Assembly (NCBI RefSeq): GCF_015595035.1
Contig: NZ_JADNRN010000001.1
Span: forward strand, 1,818,040 to 1,882,039
DNA length: 64,000 nt
Direction of reading: 5' to 3'
Origin: Marinibium conchae
Lineage (GTDB): Bacteria > Pseudomonadota > Gammaproteobacteria > Enterobacterales > Alteromonadaceae
Part shown: piece by piece, positions 27,913 through 36,610 of the stretch
Position numbering within the stretch: position 1 is the stretch's first letter
How the letters are laid out: every line of letters begins with the position of its first letter
The notes under the pieces: generated by a model
What the model was told of the DNA's origin: nothing
The model's input: only the letters and a program-made list of their open reading frames with translations
Database searches by the model: none
Program-made: the position numbers and the translations under genes

Positions 27913-28650
27913 ATGATCATACCCGCAATTGACCTCATCGACGGCAAGGTTGTGCGCCTCTACCAAGGCGACTACGAACAAACAACGCAGTACAGCGTTG
28001 ACCCTATCGATGTGGTGAATCAATATGCCGATGACGGTGCTCAATGGTTACACATTGTCGACCTAACTGGCGCCAAAGATACCAGCAAGCGGCAACTCAA
28101 ACTCATTGCCGACATGGTCGCGACCAAGCGCATGCGCTTCCAAAGTGGCGGCGGTGTGCGAAGTAAAGCGGACGTGCAAGGCTTACTCAATGCTGGTGTA
28201 GAGCGCGTGGTGATTGGTTCACTTGCTGTTACTCAGCCTGAAATTGTTGAGCAATGGATGACTGAATTTGGTCCAGAGCATATTGTATTAGCCCTCGATA
28301 TTAATATCGACGAGGCTGGCAATAAATTTGTTGCGACACATGGCTGGCAAAAAGATTCTGGCGTATCGATTGAAAGCTTGATTGAGCGCTATTCGAAGGT
28401 CGGTTTACAACATGTACTATGCACTGACATTAGCCGTGATGGGACCTTACAGGGCGCAAATGAAAAACTTTATGCTGAAGTTGCCAAGAGCTTTCCAAAG
28501 ATCCAATGGCAAGCCTCTGGCGGTATCGGCAGTCTAAATGACATTGAAATACTGAAACCAACAAAGGTTGCCGGTGTGATTTTGGGTCGAGCATTGTTAG
28601 AAGGAAAATTCACGGTAAAAGAAGCCATTGAACGTTGGGCTGATAAGTAA
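27913..28650 (+). CDS. hisA: ProFAR isomerase HisA
   Basis: A 245-residue TIM-barrel enzyme. [20 protein letters not shown] at the N-terminus and the second half-barrel [14 protein letters not shown] are diagnostic. It isomerises the aminoimidazole carboxamide ribotide ring in histidine synthesis. It starts nine bases after hisH. Confidence 0.97.
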   Translation: MIIPAIDLIDGKVVRLYQGDYEQTTQYSVDPIDVVNQYADDGAQWLHIVDLTGAKDTSKRQLKLIADMVATKRMRFQSGGGVRSKADVQGLLNAGVERVVIGSLAVTQPEIVEQWMTEFGPEHIVLALDINIDEAGNKFVATHGWQKDSGVSIESLIERYSKVGLQHVLCTDISRDGTLQGANEKLYAEVAKSFPKIQWQASGGIGSLNDIEILKPTKVAGVILGRALLEGKFTVKEAIERWADK

Positions 28651-28864
28651 GCATATAGAGTTATATGCGACGTATGTCAGCAAGAGATTGTGACAAAAGA
28701 ATGCAAATAGCTCAGCAAATAGTAATTTCCACATTTCGCGACTTTAGCTTTTAACGTAAACTATCGCGATTAAAAACCTGGCGACAACATCTAGCGACCT
28801 CATTCATCGCTAAAGTGATAGCAGAAAATAGGCGAAAGCCTACATAACATATTAGGAAAGAGTA
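28651..28864 (+). other. Gap between hisA and ilvE with a short hairpin
   Basis: A 214-base gap, the largest inside the his cluster. A 7-bp hairpin GCATATA-GAGT-TATATGC (28651-28668) follows the hisA stop directly, without a T tract, so it is not a normal terminator; it could protect the upstream mRNA or attenuate readthrough. The remainder probably contains a promoter for the following aminotransferase, but I cannot fix its boxes with confidence. Confidence 0.5.
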
Positions 28865-29863
28865 ATGGCAGTGTTCGGAACCGTTTTTATGCCTGAAATG
28901 GCACTCACCCGCTTCGAAAATGATAGTTGGAGCGACAGTCAATTTGTGTCGTCTGACAGCATTCAAATGCACCCGGGTGCGCACGTTTTGCATTACTCTA
29001 GTACTTGCTTCGAAGGTCTAAAAGCCTTTAGGCATCAGGACGGCGGCATCTACGTGTTTAGAATGGACCAAAACCTGAATCGTTTTGAACAAAGCAGTCG
29101 ACTATTAAACCTACCTGAAATTGACAAAGCTCAGGTCGAAAAGATGATACTCGATGTGGTTGGCAAATATGCTAATGATGTACCTGAGCCTCCAGGCTCT
29201 ATGTATATTCGCCCAACACATGTCGGAACAGAAGCGTCTATAGGTAAAGCGGCAGCCCCATCACTTACTTCATTGTTGTATGTGCTGCTATCTCCTGTTG
29301 GAGACTACTTCTCTAGTGGTGCCAAACCACTGCGTTTATTGCTTGATGAAACTGGTATGCGATGTTCACCGCACATGGGAATGATCAAAAGTGGCGGTAA
29401 TTATGCAAGTGCTTTGGGCCCAATTTTAGAAGCAAGAGCAAGTGTGCAGGCCGATCAAATCCTATTCTGTCCTAATGGTGATGTGCAAGAAACCGGTGCT
29501 GCTAATTTCATTCTGATCGACGGCAACGAAATCATCACAAAAGCCCTAGATTCGAGCTTTTTACACGGTGTAACACGCGGCTCCATTTTAACTTTGGCCG
29601 CAGATTTAGGCATGACCATCAGTGAACGCAATATTAGCGTTGACGAATTGCTAGAACGTGCAAGCAAGCCCGGTGTTGAAGCAGCGTTATCAGGTACGGC
29701 AGCTGTGCTCACACCCGTTGGTACTTTTATTCATAACGATAAAGAACACACCGTCGGTAGTGGTGAAGCTGGCCCAACGACCATGAAGCTTCGCCAAGCA
29801 TTAAATGACATTCAATGGGGCAAAGCGCCTGATAAACATAATTGGCTAGTGAAAGTTAACTAA
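28865..29863 (+). CDS. ilvE: Branched-chain amino acid aminotransferase
   Basis: A 332-residue fold-type IV PLP aminotransferase. The catalytic lysine is K175 in the MIKSGGNYASAL motif; SSTCFEGLKAFR and FRMDQNLNRFEQSS near the N-terminus and the late GTAAVLTPVG motif are typical of BCATs. It interconverts leucine, isoleucine and valine with their 2-oxo acids. It is the longer BCAT type, related to eukaryotic and Gram-positive enzymes, rather than the ~309-residue E. coli IlvE. It sits between hisA and hisF, 13 bases before hisF, so it is likely cotranscribed with hisF-hisI. Confidence 0.88.
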   Translation: MAVFGTVFMPEMALTRFENDSWSDSQFVSSDSIQMHPGAHVLHYSSTCFEGLKAFRHQDGGIYVFRMDQNLNRFEQSSRLLNLPEIDKAQVEKMILDVVGKYANDVPEPPGSMYIRPTHVGTEASIGKAAAPSLTSLLYVLLSPVGDYFSSGAKPLRLLLDETGMRCSPHMGMIKSGGNYASALGPILEARASVQADQILFCPNGDVQETGAANFILIDGNEIITKALDSSFLHGVTRGSILTLAADLGMTISERNISVDELLERASKPGVEAALSGTAAVLTPVGTFIHNDKEHTVGSGEAGPTTMKLRQALNDIQWGKAPDKHNWLVKVN

Positions 29864-29876
29864 ATAGAAGAAGACT

Positions 29877-30659
29877 ATGCTTGCGAGAAGAATTATTCCT
29901 TGTTTAGACGTACGCGATGGCGTTGTTGTAAAAGGTGTTAAATTTCGAAACCACGAGATTATTGGTGATATTGTTCCATTAGCTAAACGCTATGCTGAGG
30001 CTGGCGCAGATGAACTTGTATTTTATGACATTACTGCGTCGAGCGATCAACGTGTGGTTGATAAAAGTTGGGTATCTAAAATTGCACAAGTGATTGATAT
30101 TCCCTTTTGTGTCGCTGGCGGTATCAAAACCGTTGAGGATGCCGGCAAGATACTAGAAATGGGCGCTGATAAAATATCTATCAACAGCCCCGCCCTAAGC
30201 AATCCCGAACTAATAAAAGATCTTCACGACACCTATGGTCAACAATGTGTAGTAATCGGTGTCGATAGTTTTTTTAACGAAGAAACCGGTCAATATGAAG
30301 TTTATCAATTCACCGGTGACGAGAGTCGCACACAAAAAACCACATGGCAAACTCTCGACTGGGTTAAAGAGGTACAGCGCAAAGGAGCCGGCGAAATCGT
30401 GCTCAATTGCATGAACCAAGATGGCGTTCGTAAAGGCTACGATATTAAACAGTTGGCAGCGGTTCGCGAAGTTTGCAATGTGCCGTTGATTGCCTCTGGT
30501 GGTGCTGGCGAAATGAGTCATTTCAGCGATGTCTTTAAACAAGCTGACGTAGATGGCGCGTTGGCAGCTTCAGTATTTCATAAATCGATTATTGACATTC
30601 CCGAGCTTAAGCTTTGGCTTTCAGAGCAGGGCATAGAAATGCGAAGCGCAAAAAAATAA
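29877..30659 (+). CDS. hisF: Imidazole glycerol phosphate synthase cyclase subunit
   Basis: A 260-residue TIM-barrel cyclase. The N-terminal [20 protein letters not shown] and later [20 protein letters not shown] motifs, with the catalytic Asp residues, are diagnostic. It follows ilvE by 13 bases and is separated from its partner hisH by about 2 kb. Confidence 0.97.
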   Translation: MLARRIIPCLDVRDGVVVKGVKFRNHEIIGDIVPLAKRYAEAGADELVFYDITASSDQRVVDKSWVSKIAQVIDIPFCVAGGIKTVEDAGKILEMGADKISINSPALSNPELIKDLHDTYGQQCVVIGVDSFFNEETGQYEVYQFTGDESRTQKTTWQTLDWVKEVQRKGAGEIVLNCMNQDGVRKGYDIKQLAAVREVCNVPLIASGGAGEMSHFSDVFKQADVDGALAASVFHKSIIDIPELKLWLSEQGIEMRSAKK

Positions 30660-30707
30660 TGCTCACAGTAGCAGTGAACAAAAAGATAAAGAATAAATAC
30701 AGGAACT

Positions 30708-31328
30708 TTGATGAAGCTTACAAACGATAACACCAGCAAACTTGCTTGGGAAAAAATGGATAACCTGCTTCCTGCAATTGTTCAAGATGCACAGTCTGGC
30801 CGCGTATTAATGCAAGGCTACATGAATCCGGAAGCCTTAGAGAAGACCCTGACAAGCGGAAAAGTCACCTTCTTTAGTCGCTCTAAGCAACGCTTATGGA
30901 TGAAGGGCGAAAGCTCAGGGAATACACTAGACTTAGTTGATATTTCAGCCGACTGCGACCAAGACTCTATTCTTGTGTTAGCGAAACCCAACGGCCCTAC
31001 TTGTCACACGGGTGCAAGCACTTGCTGGTTCAATAGTGAAGCACCAAGCATGACTTTTGTTGCTGAGTTGGAGAGGATATTAGCAGAACGCAAAGATGCC
31101 GACCCGTCAACGAGTTATACAGCTCAGCTTTACGCAAAAGGCATAAAACGAATTGCTCAAAAAGTAGGGGAAGAAGGCGTCGAAACCGCCCTTGCGGCCA
31201 CTGTACAAGATTTAGACGAACTTAAAAACGAGTCGGCCGACTTACTCTATCACTTGATCGTTCTGCTACAAGCCAGCAACTTGTCGCTCAATGATGCCAT
31301 TGACGTTCTGCGAGAGCGTCACAAATAA
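30708..31328 (+). CDS. hisI: Bifunctional phosphoribosyl-AMP cyclohydrolase / -ATP pyrophosphatase
   Basis: A 206-residue HisIE fusion. The N-terminal cyclohydrolase (about 1-115) has the metal-binding DCDQDS motif and CHTGASTCW. The C-terminal pyrophosphohydrolase (about 118-206) has KVGEEGVE and the [13 protein letters not shown] helix. It is the last gene of the his cluster; a 48-base gap from hisF contains a plausible ribosome site (AGGAAC). Confidence 0.96.
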   Translation: MMKLTNDNTSKLAWEKMDNLLPAIVQDAQSGRVLMQGYMNPEALEKTLTSGKVTFFSRSKQRLWMKGESSGNTLDLVDISADCDQDSILVLAKPNGPTCHTGASTCWFNSEAPSMTFVAELERILAERKDADPSTSYTAQLYAKGIKRIAQKVGEEGVETALAATVQDLDELKNESADLLYHLIVLLQASNLSLNDAIDVLRERHK

Positions 31329-31334
31329 AGCCGA

Positions 31335-31354
31335 AAAATATTGTTAAATATTTT
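31335..31354 (+). terminator. Weak AT-only hairpin after hisI
   Basis: An 8-bp stem AAAATATT / AATATTTT with loop GTTA lies six bases after the hisI stop. Its T-rich right arm could serve as a weak intrinsic terminator, but with no G-C pairs its strength is doubtful. Confidence 0.3.
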
Positions 31355-31366
31355 CTTGAATAACTA

Positions 31367-31393
31367 TTGAAATAATAAAAACCGTACGCATAT
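31367..31393 (+). promoter_or_regulatory. Possible RpoH (heat-shock) promoter of ibpA
   Basis: TTGAAA (31367-31372) is followed after 13 bases by ACGCATAT (31386-31393), which matches six of eight positions of the CCCCATAT-type minus 10 box. The spacing is right for sigma-32, and ibpA is a classic member of its regulon. The call is by eye. Confidence 0.4.
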
Positions 31394-31399
31394 ATTACT

Positions 31400-31490
31400 T
31401 GTGGCAGCCGAAAGGGGCCACAAAACCGTCGCCGAATAATCGGGACATATTAATTTAAACATATTGCTTATATATAAAAAGGATATGACT
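31400..31490 (+). promoter_or_regulatory. Putative ROSE-like RNA thermometer in the ibpA 5' UTR
   Basis: The leader has a first hairpin (GTGGC at 31401-31405 facing GCCAC at 31417-31421 around a GAAA-type loop). Just before the start codon TTGCTT can face AAGGAT, the ribosome site, giving the G-opposite-G and U-opposite-U pattern that is the core of ROSE thermometers known in ibpA and hsp20 leaders. The predicted helix is short and AU-rich. This is inference from motif and gene identity; no folding was run. Confidence 0.45.
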
Positions 31491-31934
31491 ATGCGTACTA
31501 TCGATCTATCTCCACTTTACCGTTCTTTCATTGGTTCAGACCACCTAGCATCTATGATTGATGCAGCGGCAAGGAACGAAAAACAAAATACTTATCCTCC
31601 GTATAACATCGAGCTTCTTGAGGAAGACAAATATAGAATCACCATGGCAGTTGCTGGTTTTTCTAAAGATGATGTAATTATCGAAGTTCAAGAAAATACA
31701 TTGCTAGTGAGTGGCAAAAAAGAAACTTCAGACACTGAGCAACAACGCCAGTTCCTTCACAAAGGAATATCTGAAAGAAACTTTGAACGAAAATTCCAGC
31801 TTGGTGACAATGTCAAAGTGCTTGCAGCGGATCTCAACAATGGCCTGTTGCACATTGATTTGGAACGAGTGGTTCCAGAGTCAAAGAAACCAAAGCGTAT
31901 CGAGATTGGCAGCCAACTTATAGAAAATAAGTAG
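31491..31934 (+). CDS. ibpA: Small heat-shock protein IbpA
   Basis: A 147-residue Hsp20. I start at ATG 31491, giving MRTIDLSPLYRSFIGSDHL, which aligns with the E. coli IbpA N-terminus; in-frame ATGs at 31464 and 31485 lie in the leader and ribosome site. The alpha-crystallin domain (about 35-127) contains YRITMAVAGFSKDDV, GISERNFERKFQL and NGLLHIDLERVVPE, and the IEIGS tail resembles the IxI motif. It holds denatured proteins for refolding by DnaK/ClpB. It is monocistronic with a strong terminator. Confidence 0.95.
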   Translation: MRTIDLSPLYRSFIGSDHLASMIDAAARNEKQNTYPPYNIELLEEDKYRITMAVAGFSKDDVIIEVQENTLLVSGKKETSDTEQQRQFLHKGISERNFERKFQLGDNVKVLAADLNNGLLHIDLERVVPESKKPKRIEIGSQLIENK

Positions 31935-31945
31935 CGTCTTAACGC

Positions 31946-31968
31946 GCTCAGATCTCCCTAATCTGAGC
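31946..31968 (+). other. Hairpin just after ibpA
   Basis: An 8-bp perfect stem GCTCAGAT / ATCTGAGC with a 7-base loop follows the ibpA stop by 11 bases but lacks a T tract. It may stabilise the mRNA 3' end upstream of the true terminator. Confidence 0.5.
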
Positions 31969-32001
31969 TTCTAGCTATAAGGTTTATTTTTGTGTGATTT
32001 G

Positions 32002-32027
32002 AGCCACTGCACAGCAGTGGCTTTTTT
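32002..32027 (+). terminator. Rho-independent terminator after ibpA
   Basis: A 9-bp perfect stem AGCCACTGC / GCAGTGGCT with loop ACA is followed by T6. It is placed just before the convergent MAPEG gene, so it ends the ibpA transcript. Confidence 0.9.
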
Positions 32028-32033
32028 ACGCCA

Positions 32034-32432
32034 CTAAAAAAGCTTAGTAAGTACCACAAATAGATTCCACAGCGATAGGCCTAACAAACAAGCAAAGGTA
32101 GCAAGCATGCCGCTCACCCTTCCCCAGCTTGGGCCACTTTTAGTTACTAGACCATATGCGTGGGCACTTCTTCCATAAACTAATAAAATACCACAAGCAT
32201 GCAAGAAGATATCTGCCTGAGACGTCATTTCAGCGACCGCTAATAAAATAAGGCAAATAGGGACGTATTCTGAAAAATTCCCATGTGCCCGTGTTGCCTT
32301 TTGAAGTTGATCAATGTCGCCATCGCCTAAACTCACGACATTTGCGCGCCTTTGCTTAATGACATAAATCGACAACAGCAGAAATAATAAGCCAAGTAAG
32401 CTAGCGTAGAGACCAGTAATAATTAAGTTCAT
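32034..32432 (-). CDS. MAPEG-family membrane protein
   Basis: A 132-residue four-helix membrane protein. The MAPEG signature is visible as RAHGNFSEYVPICLILL after the first long helix, with RSAHAYGL further on. Bacterial MAPEG proteins resemble microsomal glutathione transferases, but many have no known substrate. The ATG at 32432 gives a start directly at the first TM helix; a TTG at 32477 and an ATG at 32474 are possible upstream starts adding about 15 residues. It converges with ibpA and diverges from the Mrp operon. Confidence 0.8.
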   Translation of the reverse strand: MNLIITGLYASLLGLLFLLLSIYVIKQRRANVVSLGDGDIDQLQKATRAHGNFSEYVPICLILLAVAEMTSQADIFLHACGILLVYGRSAHAYGLVTKSGPSWGRVSGMLATFACLLGLSLWNLFVVLTKLF

Positions 32433-32609
32433 AGAGGATTTTTTTATAGATTTATGTTGTTTGACATGATGCATCAAGCATCATCAATTCACAAACAAAA
32501 TTAAATAAAGTAAGGACTTACCCATATTTTTTGTGTTAGCTTTAGATTTGTAAGAGTAAAATTAATTATTTTTAATTTAAAATTAACGCTTAGATAGGGG
32601 AGTTTTCCA

Positions 32610-33104
32610 TTGAGTCATTTGTTTCGACTAGGTGTTATTCTGGTAATTGTTTGGCTGCTTTTATCAGGTATATATGAGCCACTTATGCTATCGTTTGGCC
32701 TTATCTCAGTAATCATTTCTCTATGGTTAACGAAGCGAATGCTTCGAATTGACCAAGAACAATATACCTTTTTTGTAACCATCAGCTTGATCAAATTTCT
32801 CGCTACGCTGTTTTATAAAATCGTCCTCTCTAATATCGACGTTACCCTGCGTGTGTTGGGTATCCGTCCAGTTCAGTCTACTTTTGTCACGCTCAACATG
32901 CCTTACGACAACGACGTTGCAAAGGTACTATACGCAAATGCAATAACCTTAACGCCTGGCTCGGCGAGCATCGCACTGTCTGACCACACTTTATTGGTTC
33001 ACACCATCAGCGAACAAGGCGCTCAAGATTTAATTGAAGGCGACATACTCAATATTATGCCGGCACAATATGAAGTAAAGACTGTAGAGGCAAACAATGA
33101 TTGA
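32610..33104 (+). CDS. mrpE: Mrp Na+/H+ antiporter subunit E
   Basis: A 164-residue membrane protein starting with TTG; the start is supported by AGGGGAG seven bases upstream. The MnhE/MrpE pattern is clear: hydrophobic N-terminus, then NIDVTLRVLGIRPVQSTFV and ANAITLTPGSASI. It is the first gene of a ten-gene antiporter operon whose genes mostly overlap by a few bases. The use of TTG for the first gene is worth noting because it may limit translation. Confidence 0.9.
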   Translation: MSHLFRLGVILVIVWLLLSGIYEPLMLSFGLISVIISLWLTKRMLRIDQEQYTFFVTISLIKFLATLFYKIVLSNIDVTLRVLGIRPVQSTFVTLNMPYDNDVAKVLYANAITLTPGSASIALSDHTLLVHTISEQGAQDLIEGDILNIMPAQYEVKTVEANND

Positions 33105-33453
33105 ATACTACTTAGTTGCTGCCTTTGCGATTCTGATCGCAATGGCACTGGGCGTGTGCCGAGCCCTACTTGGGCCAACAGTTTTTGATCGCATCCTTGC
33201 GGTTAATTTATTTGGCACTAAAGCTGTATTGTTAGTGGCGATTTACGCTTTTTTCTCGGAGCGCCACGACTTACTTGATATTGCCTTGCTATATTCATTA
33301 CTTAATTTTGTAGCCGTTATAGCGGCACTTAGATTAGTAGAACGCGGTAAATTTTTTGCAGATAGTAAGCAAGCCAGTTCAGCTTCAAATCCCCCGAGCC
33401 CGCTGCCAAAAGATGCTTCGCAAAAGACCACAGGAGAAAAAACAGATGCTTGA
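33097..33453 (+). CDS. mrpF: Mrp antiporter subunit F
   Basis: A 118-residue protein with three TM helices and the MrpF signature CRALLGPTVFDRILAVNLFGTKAV. The ~35 residues after the third helix are a Ser/Pro/Lys-rich tail longer than in the usual ~90-residue family members. It overlaps mrpE by eight bases and mrpG by eight. Confidence 0.9.
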   Translation: MIEYYLVAAFAILIAMALGVCRALLGPTVFDRILAVNLFGTKAVLLVAIYAFFSERHDLLDIALLYSLLNFVAVIAALRLVERGKFFADSKQASSASNPPSPLPKDASQKTTGEKTDA

Positions 33454-33787
33454 AATAGTTGGTTTCATTCTGATTGGACTGGGTTGCTTTTTAGGTGTTG
33501 TCGGCGCTATTGGTATCATTCGTTTACCTGATATGTATGCGCGACTGCATGCGGTAGGAATTACTGATACATTGTGCTCCTTTCTCATACTAAGCGGTCT
33601 ATCTTGTCATGCCGATTCAGTGAATGTAGTTGCAAAACTCATCCTTATTTTTTTGTTTTTACTTTTTACCAGCCCAGTATCTTCTTACGCCTTGGCAAAC
33701 AATGCTTGGCGCTGGGGTTTGGTACATAATCAAAAAATCCATGTTGCAACCAAAGAGCACCTGCTCAATAGGGAGGACAACAAATGA
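33446..33787 (+). CDS. mrpG: Mrp antiporter subunit G
   Basis: A 113-residue protein, taking ATG 33446 with CAGGAG upstream as start. GCFLGVVGAIGIIRLPDMYARLHAVGITDTL is the diagnostic MrpG/PhaG stretch, and three TM helices are visible. Its stop overlaps the next start as ATGA. Confidence 0.9.
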   Translation: MLEIVGFILIGLGCFLGVVGAIGIIRLPDMYARLHAVGITDTLCSFLILSGLSCHADSVNVVAKLILIFLFLLFTSPVSSYALANNAWRWGLVHNQKIHVATKEHLLNREDNK

Positions 33788-34344
33788 GTTTAGCGGTTAA
33801 TCTATTATTATTAGTATTTTTATTGGTTATGGCGTTGGCCGTGCTGAAAACTCGCCACCTTTTCGCAATGGCCATGCTCTTCGGACTCTATAGTCTGCTT
33901 GTTGCCGGTTTGTTTGTTGTGCTAGACGCACCAGACGTGGCTTTCACTGAAGCCGCAGTGGGCACAGGAATATCGACCGTACTCATGTTGGTTACGCTGG
34001 CATCAACAAAAAGTGGTCACGAGCTAGTATCAAGTGAAAAATCTCGCGCAGCACCACTAATAATATGCGTTGTTATGGGCGCTTTGCTCATTTACGGAAC
34101 CCACGACTTGGCTGAGCTTGGCGATGCATCTAGCGCTCCTCACCAAGAAGTCGCGGCCCGTTATATTGAAAAAGGCCAAGAAGAAACCGGTGTGCCTAAC
34201 TTAGTTACTGCGGTTTTGGCAAGTTATCGAGGCTTTGATACATTGGGTGAGGTCACCGTGGTGCTTACCGCAGGAATTGGTGTGCTAATGTTATTGGGAA
34301 ATCGTAAAAAGCTACGTGTGAAGGAGCTTGCTAATGGCAAATGA
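33784..34344 (+). CDS. Mrp-type DUF4040 / MrpB-N subunit (separate MrpA C-terminal part)
   Basis: A 186-residue membrane protein. DAPDVAFTEAAVGTGIST is the DUF4040 (MbhD) signature, which in classical Mrp systems forms the C-terminal part of the large MrpA. After it come helices and a GFDTLGEVTVVLTAGIGVL segment, which corresponds to the MbhE/MrpA end. Thus the MrpA C-terminal portion is encoded here as its own gene. It overlaps mrpG by four bases and mrpB by 11. Confidence 0.85.
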   Translation: MSLAVNLLLLVFLLVMALAVLKTRHLFAMAMLFGLYSLLVAGLFVVLDAPDVAFTEAAVGTGISTVLMLVTLASTKSGHELVSSEKSRAAPLIICVVMGALLIYGTHDLAELGDASSAPHQEVAARYIEKGQEETGVPNLVTAVLASYRGFDTLGEVTVVLTAGIGVLMLLGNRKKLRVKELANGK

Positions 34345-34756
34345 CCTTATATTGCGTGTGATCACCAAATGGTTATCGCCGATTATCATATTATTTGCAT
34401 TATATGTGCAGTTCCACGGTGATTATAGTCCAGGTGGTGGCTTCCAAGCTGGCGTAATCTTCAGCTCGGCGATATTACTATATGCACTTACCTACGGATT
34501 AGACGCTGCCTTGCAACTTATCCCTGAAATGGCATTGCGAATTGGAGCAAGTTTAGGTGTGCTAATTTATGGCGGCGTTGGAGTTGCTTCCATGATACTT
34601 GGTGGAAACTTTCTAAACTATAGTGTGTTAGCAAGCACTCCCATCGCTGGTCAACATATTGGCATTATAGTGATTGAGTTAGGTGTTGGCCTTACAGTAG
34701 CCTCAGTAATGGTGTTGTTGTTTTTCACATTTGCTCGTAGGGTGGCGCCGGAATGA
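34334..34756 (+). CDS. mrpB: Mrp antiporter subunit B
   Basis: A 140-residue MnhB-domain protein, starting at ATG 34334 after AAGGAG; a TTG at 34328 lies within the spacing. The motif ALYVQFHGDYSPGGGFQAGV is diagnostic, and four TM helices are visible. It overlaps mrpC by four bases. Confidence 0.92.
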   Translation: MANDLILRVITKWLSPIIILFALYVQFHGDYSPGGGFQAGVIFSSAILLYALTYGLDAALQLIPEMALRIGASLGVLIYGGVGVASMILGGNFLNYSVLASTPIAGQHIGIIVIELGVGLTVASVMVLLFFTFARRVAPE

Positions 34757-35112
34757 TGGATTTTGTATTAGGGCACATTAACTACTGGTTGATAGTCGCG
34801 GTCATGATGGTTGGCTTATATACCTTGATGAGTCGCTCAAACTTAATAAAGAAACTAGCAGGTTTAGCCATCTTCCAAACAGCGGTAATTTTGTTTTACG
34901 TGAGTTTAGGAAAGGTAACAGGCGGAACCGTTCCTATTATGGATGAAAAATACACCTTGTATTCTAATCCTTTACCGCAAGTTCTGATGTTAACTGCAAT
35001 CGTTGTTGGTGTTGCCACCACGGCACTTGGCTTTGCCTTAGTTATACGCATTAAGGAAGCCTATGACAGCGTCGAAGAAAGCGAAATAAATAAAATGGAT
35101 GAACAAGATTAA
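34753..35112 (+). CDS. mrpC: Mrp antiporter subunit C (NuoK-like)
   Basis: A 119-residue protein with three TM helices, homologous to NuoK. SRSNLIKKLAGLAIFQTAVILFYV and DPLPQ-like NPLPQVLMLTAIVVGVATTALG, the MrpC hallmark, are present. Its TAATG end overlaps the mrpD start by one base. Confidence 0.92.
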   Translation: MMDFVLGHINYWLIVAVMMVGLYTLMSRSNLIKKLAGLAIFQTAVILFYVSLGKVTGGTVPIMDEKYTLYSNPLPQVLMLTAIVVGVATTALGFALVIRIKEAYDSVEESEINKMDEQD

Positions 35113-36602
35113 TGGAACAGCTCACCATACTATTGATAGTGATTCCGTTGATGTGTGCACCCATCACGGCGCTTATTCCCTCTGAAAAAATCACCTGGGC
35201 GCTCACCCTTATCGTATCGCTAATTAGTTTAGCCATTTCGTTTTATATTTTATATGAAGTGATTGATGGCAAACACGTTATCTACGAGCTGGGAGGCTGG
35301 CGTCCACCATGGGGTATAGAATATAAAATCGATTCTTTAAATGCCTTTGTTGCCGTAATTGTTAGCGGTATTAGCGCCCTCGCCTGCTTATTTGCTTACA
35401 GAAGCGTGCCGAGTGAGATTGATAAGAAAACAATCCCCTTATTTTATGCCGCTTTTCAGCTTTGTCTGTTAGGCCTGTTAGGAATTTCATTAACTGGCGA
35501 TATTTTTAACCTCTTTGTGTTTTTAGAAATATCATCACTTGCCACCTATGCTCTGATAAGCATGGGCAAACATAGAAAAGCCCTTACTGCGGCCTTTTCT
35601 TATCTTATTTTAGGTACTATTGGCGCAACCTTTTTCTTAATTGGTGTCGGCTTTTTGTTTGCAGCCTCAGGAAGCTTAAACACCGCTGATATCGCCTCAA
35701 GATTCTCTTCTTTTGAAGATATGCAATTAGTTGAAACTGCCCTCATATTCATGGTTATGGGTATTGCCCTCAAAGCGGCTATATTCCCCTTACACAGTTG
35801 GCTACCGAACGCATACGGGCAAGCACCTTCCGCCGTGAGTGTATTTTTGTCGGCAACCGCAACGAAAGTCAGTATCTATGTGCTGCTTCGTATCCTATTC
35901 GACCTTTACCCTGTTGAATACTGGGTTGACATGTTATTACCGCAAATCATGCTTTCACTGGGCTGCGCGGCGGTTATTTATGGCTCATACCGAGCGTGGC
36001 AACAGGTTGAGATGAAGCGCTTATTGGCATTTTCAAGCGTTGCCCAAATTGGCTATATGGTTATTGGTCTATCAATGTTAAATGAACTGGGCCTAATCGC
36101 GTCTATTATTCACCTGTTTAATCATGCCGTGATCAAAGCAACTTTGTTCATTGGTGCAGGTATTCTCTTATATCGGGCTAACACAACCCAACTCAAAAGT
36201 CTGCGTGGTTTGGGTAAAGATATGCCATGGACTTTCGCGGCAATTGCACTTGCTGGTTTGAGCCTCATTGGTGTGCCTGGCACTGTCGGCTTCGTTACCA
36301 AATGGTATCTTTTGGAAGCAGCCGTTGAAAAAGGCCTATGGATTGTTGTTGCAACCATTGTTGTGGGCTCTGTTTTGGCCATCGCTTATGTTTGGAAAAT
36401 CGTTGAAAACCTCTACTTTAGAAGCAAGCGAAAAATACATATTCATGACGTCTCGAGCGGCGATGATGGCGTTGCAAAGGCACCTAAAACCATGACTATG
36501 GCACTTTGGATTGGAGCAATTATGTGCATTATATTCGGCTTAAACACTGAATTGTCTTTCCAAGCTGCATCATCTGCCGCTACTGCATTACTTGAGCGAT
36601 AG
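35112..36602 (+). CDS. mrpD: Mrp antiporter subunit D
   Basis: A 496-residue antiporter-like subunit (proton-translocating NADH-quinone oxidoreductase family) with about 14 TM helices. The conserved glutamate is in FVFLEISSLATYALIS, and the discontinuous-helix motif PLHSWLPNAYGQAPSAVSVFLSATATKVS with its lysines is the MrpD type. It carries out H+ translocation within the complex. Confidence 0.92.
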   Translation: MEQLTILLIVIPLMCAPITALIPSEKITWALTLIVSLISLAISFYILYEVIDGKHVIYELGGWRPPWGIEYKIDSLNAFVAVIVSGISALACLFAYRSVPSEIDKKTIPLFYAAFQLCLLGLLGISLTGDIFNLFVFLEISSLATYALISMGKHRKALTAAFSYLILGTIGATFFLIGVGFLFAASGSLNTADIASRFSSFEDMQLVETALIFMVMGIALKAAIFPLHSWLPNAYGQAPSAVSVFLSATATKVSIYVLLRILFDLYPVEYWVDMLLPQIMLSLGCAAVIYGSYRAWQQVEMKRLLAFSSVAQIGYMVIGLSMLNELGLIASIIHLFNHAVIKATLFIGAGILLYRANTTQLKSLRGLGKDMPWTFAAIALAGLSLIGVPGTVGFVTKWYLLEAAVEKGLWIVVATIVVGSVLAIAYVWKIVENLYFRSKRKIHIHDVSSGDDGVAKAPKTMTMALWIGAIMCIIFGLNTELSFQAASSAATALLER

Positions 36603-36610
36603 GGGCCATT

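Noticed and set aside
28651..28668. Hairpin after hisA as a terminator of the his operon
   Set aside because: No T tract follows and the stem is only 7 bp with mostly A-T pairs.
31355..31360. CTTGAA as the minus 35 box of ibpA
   Set aside because: No plausible minus 10 element lies 13-15 bases downstream; the TTGAAA 12 bases later fits better.
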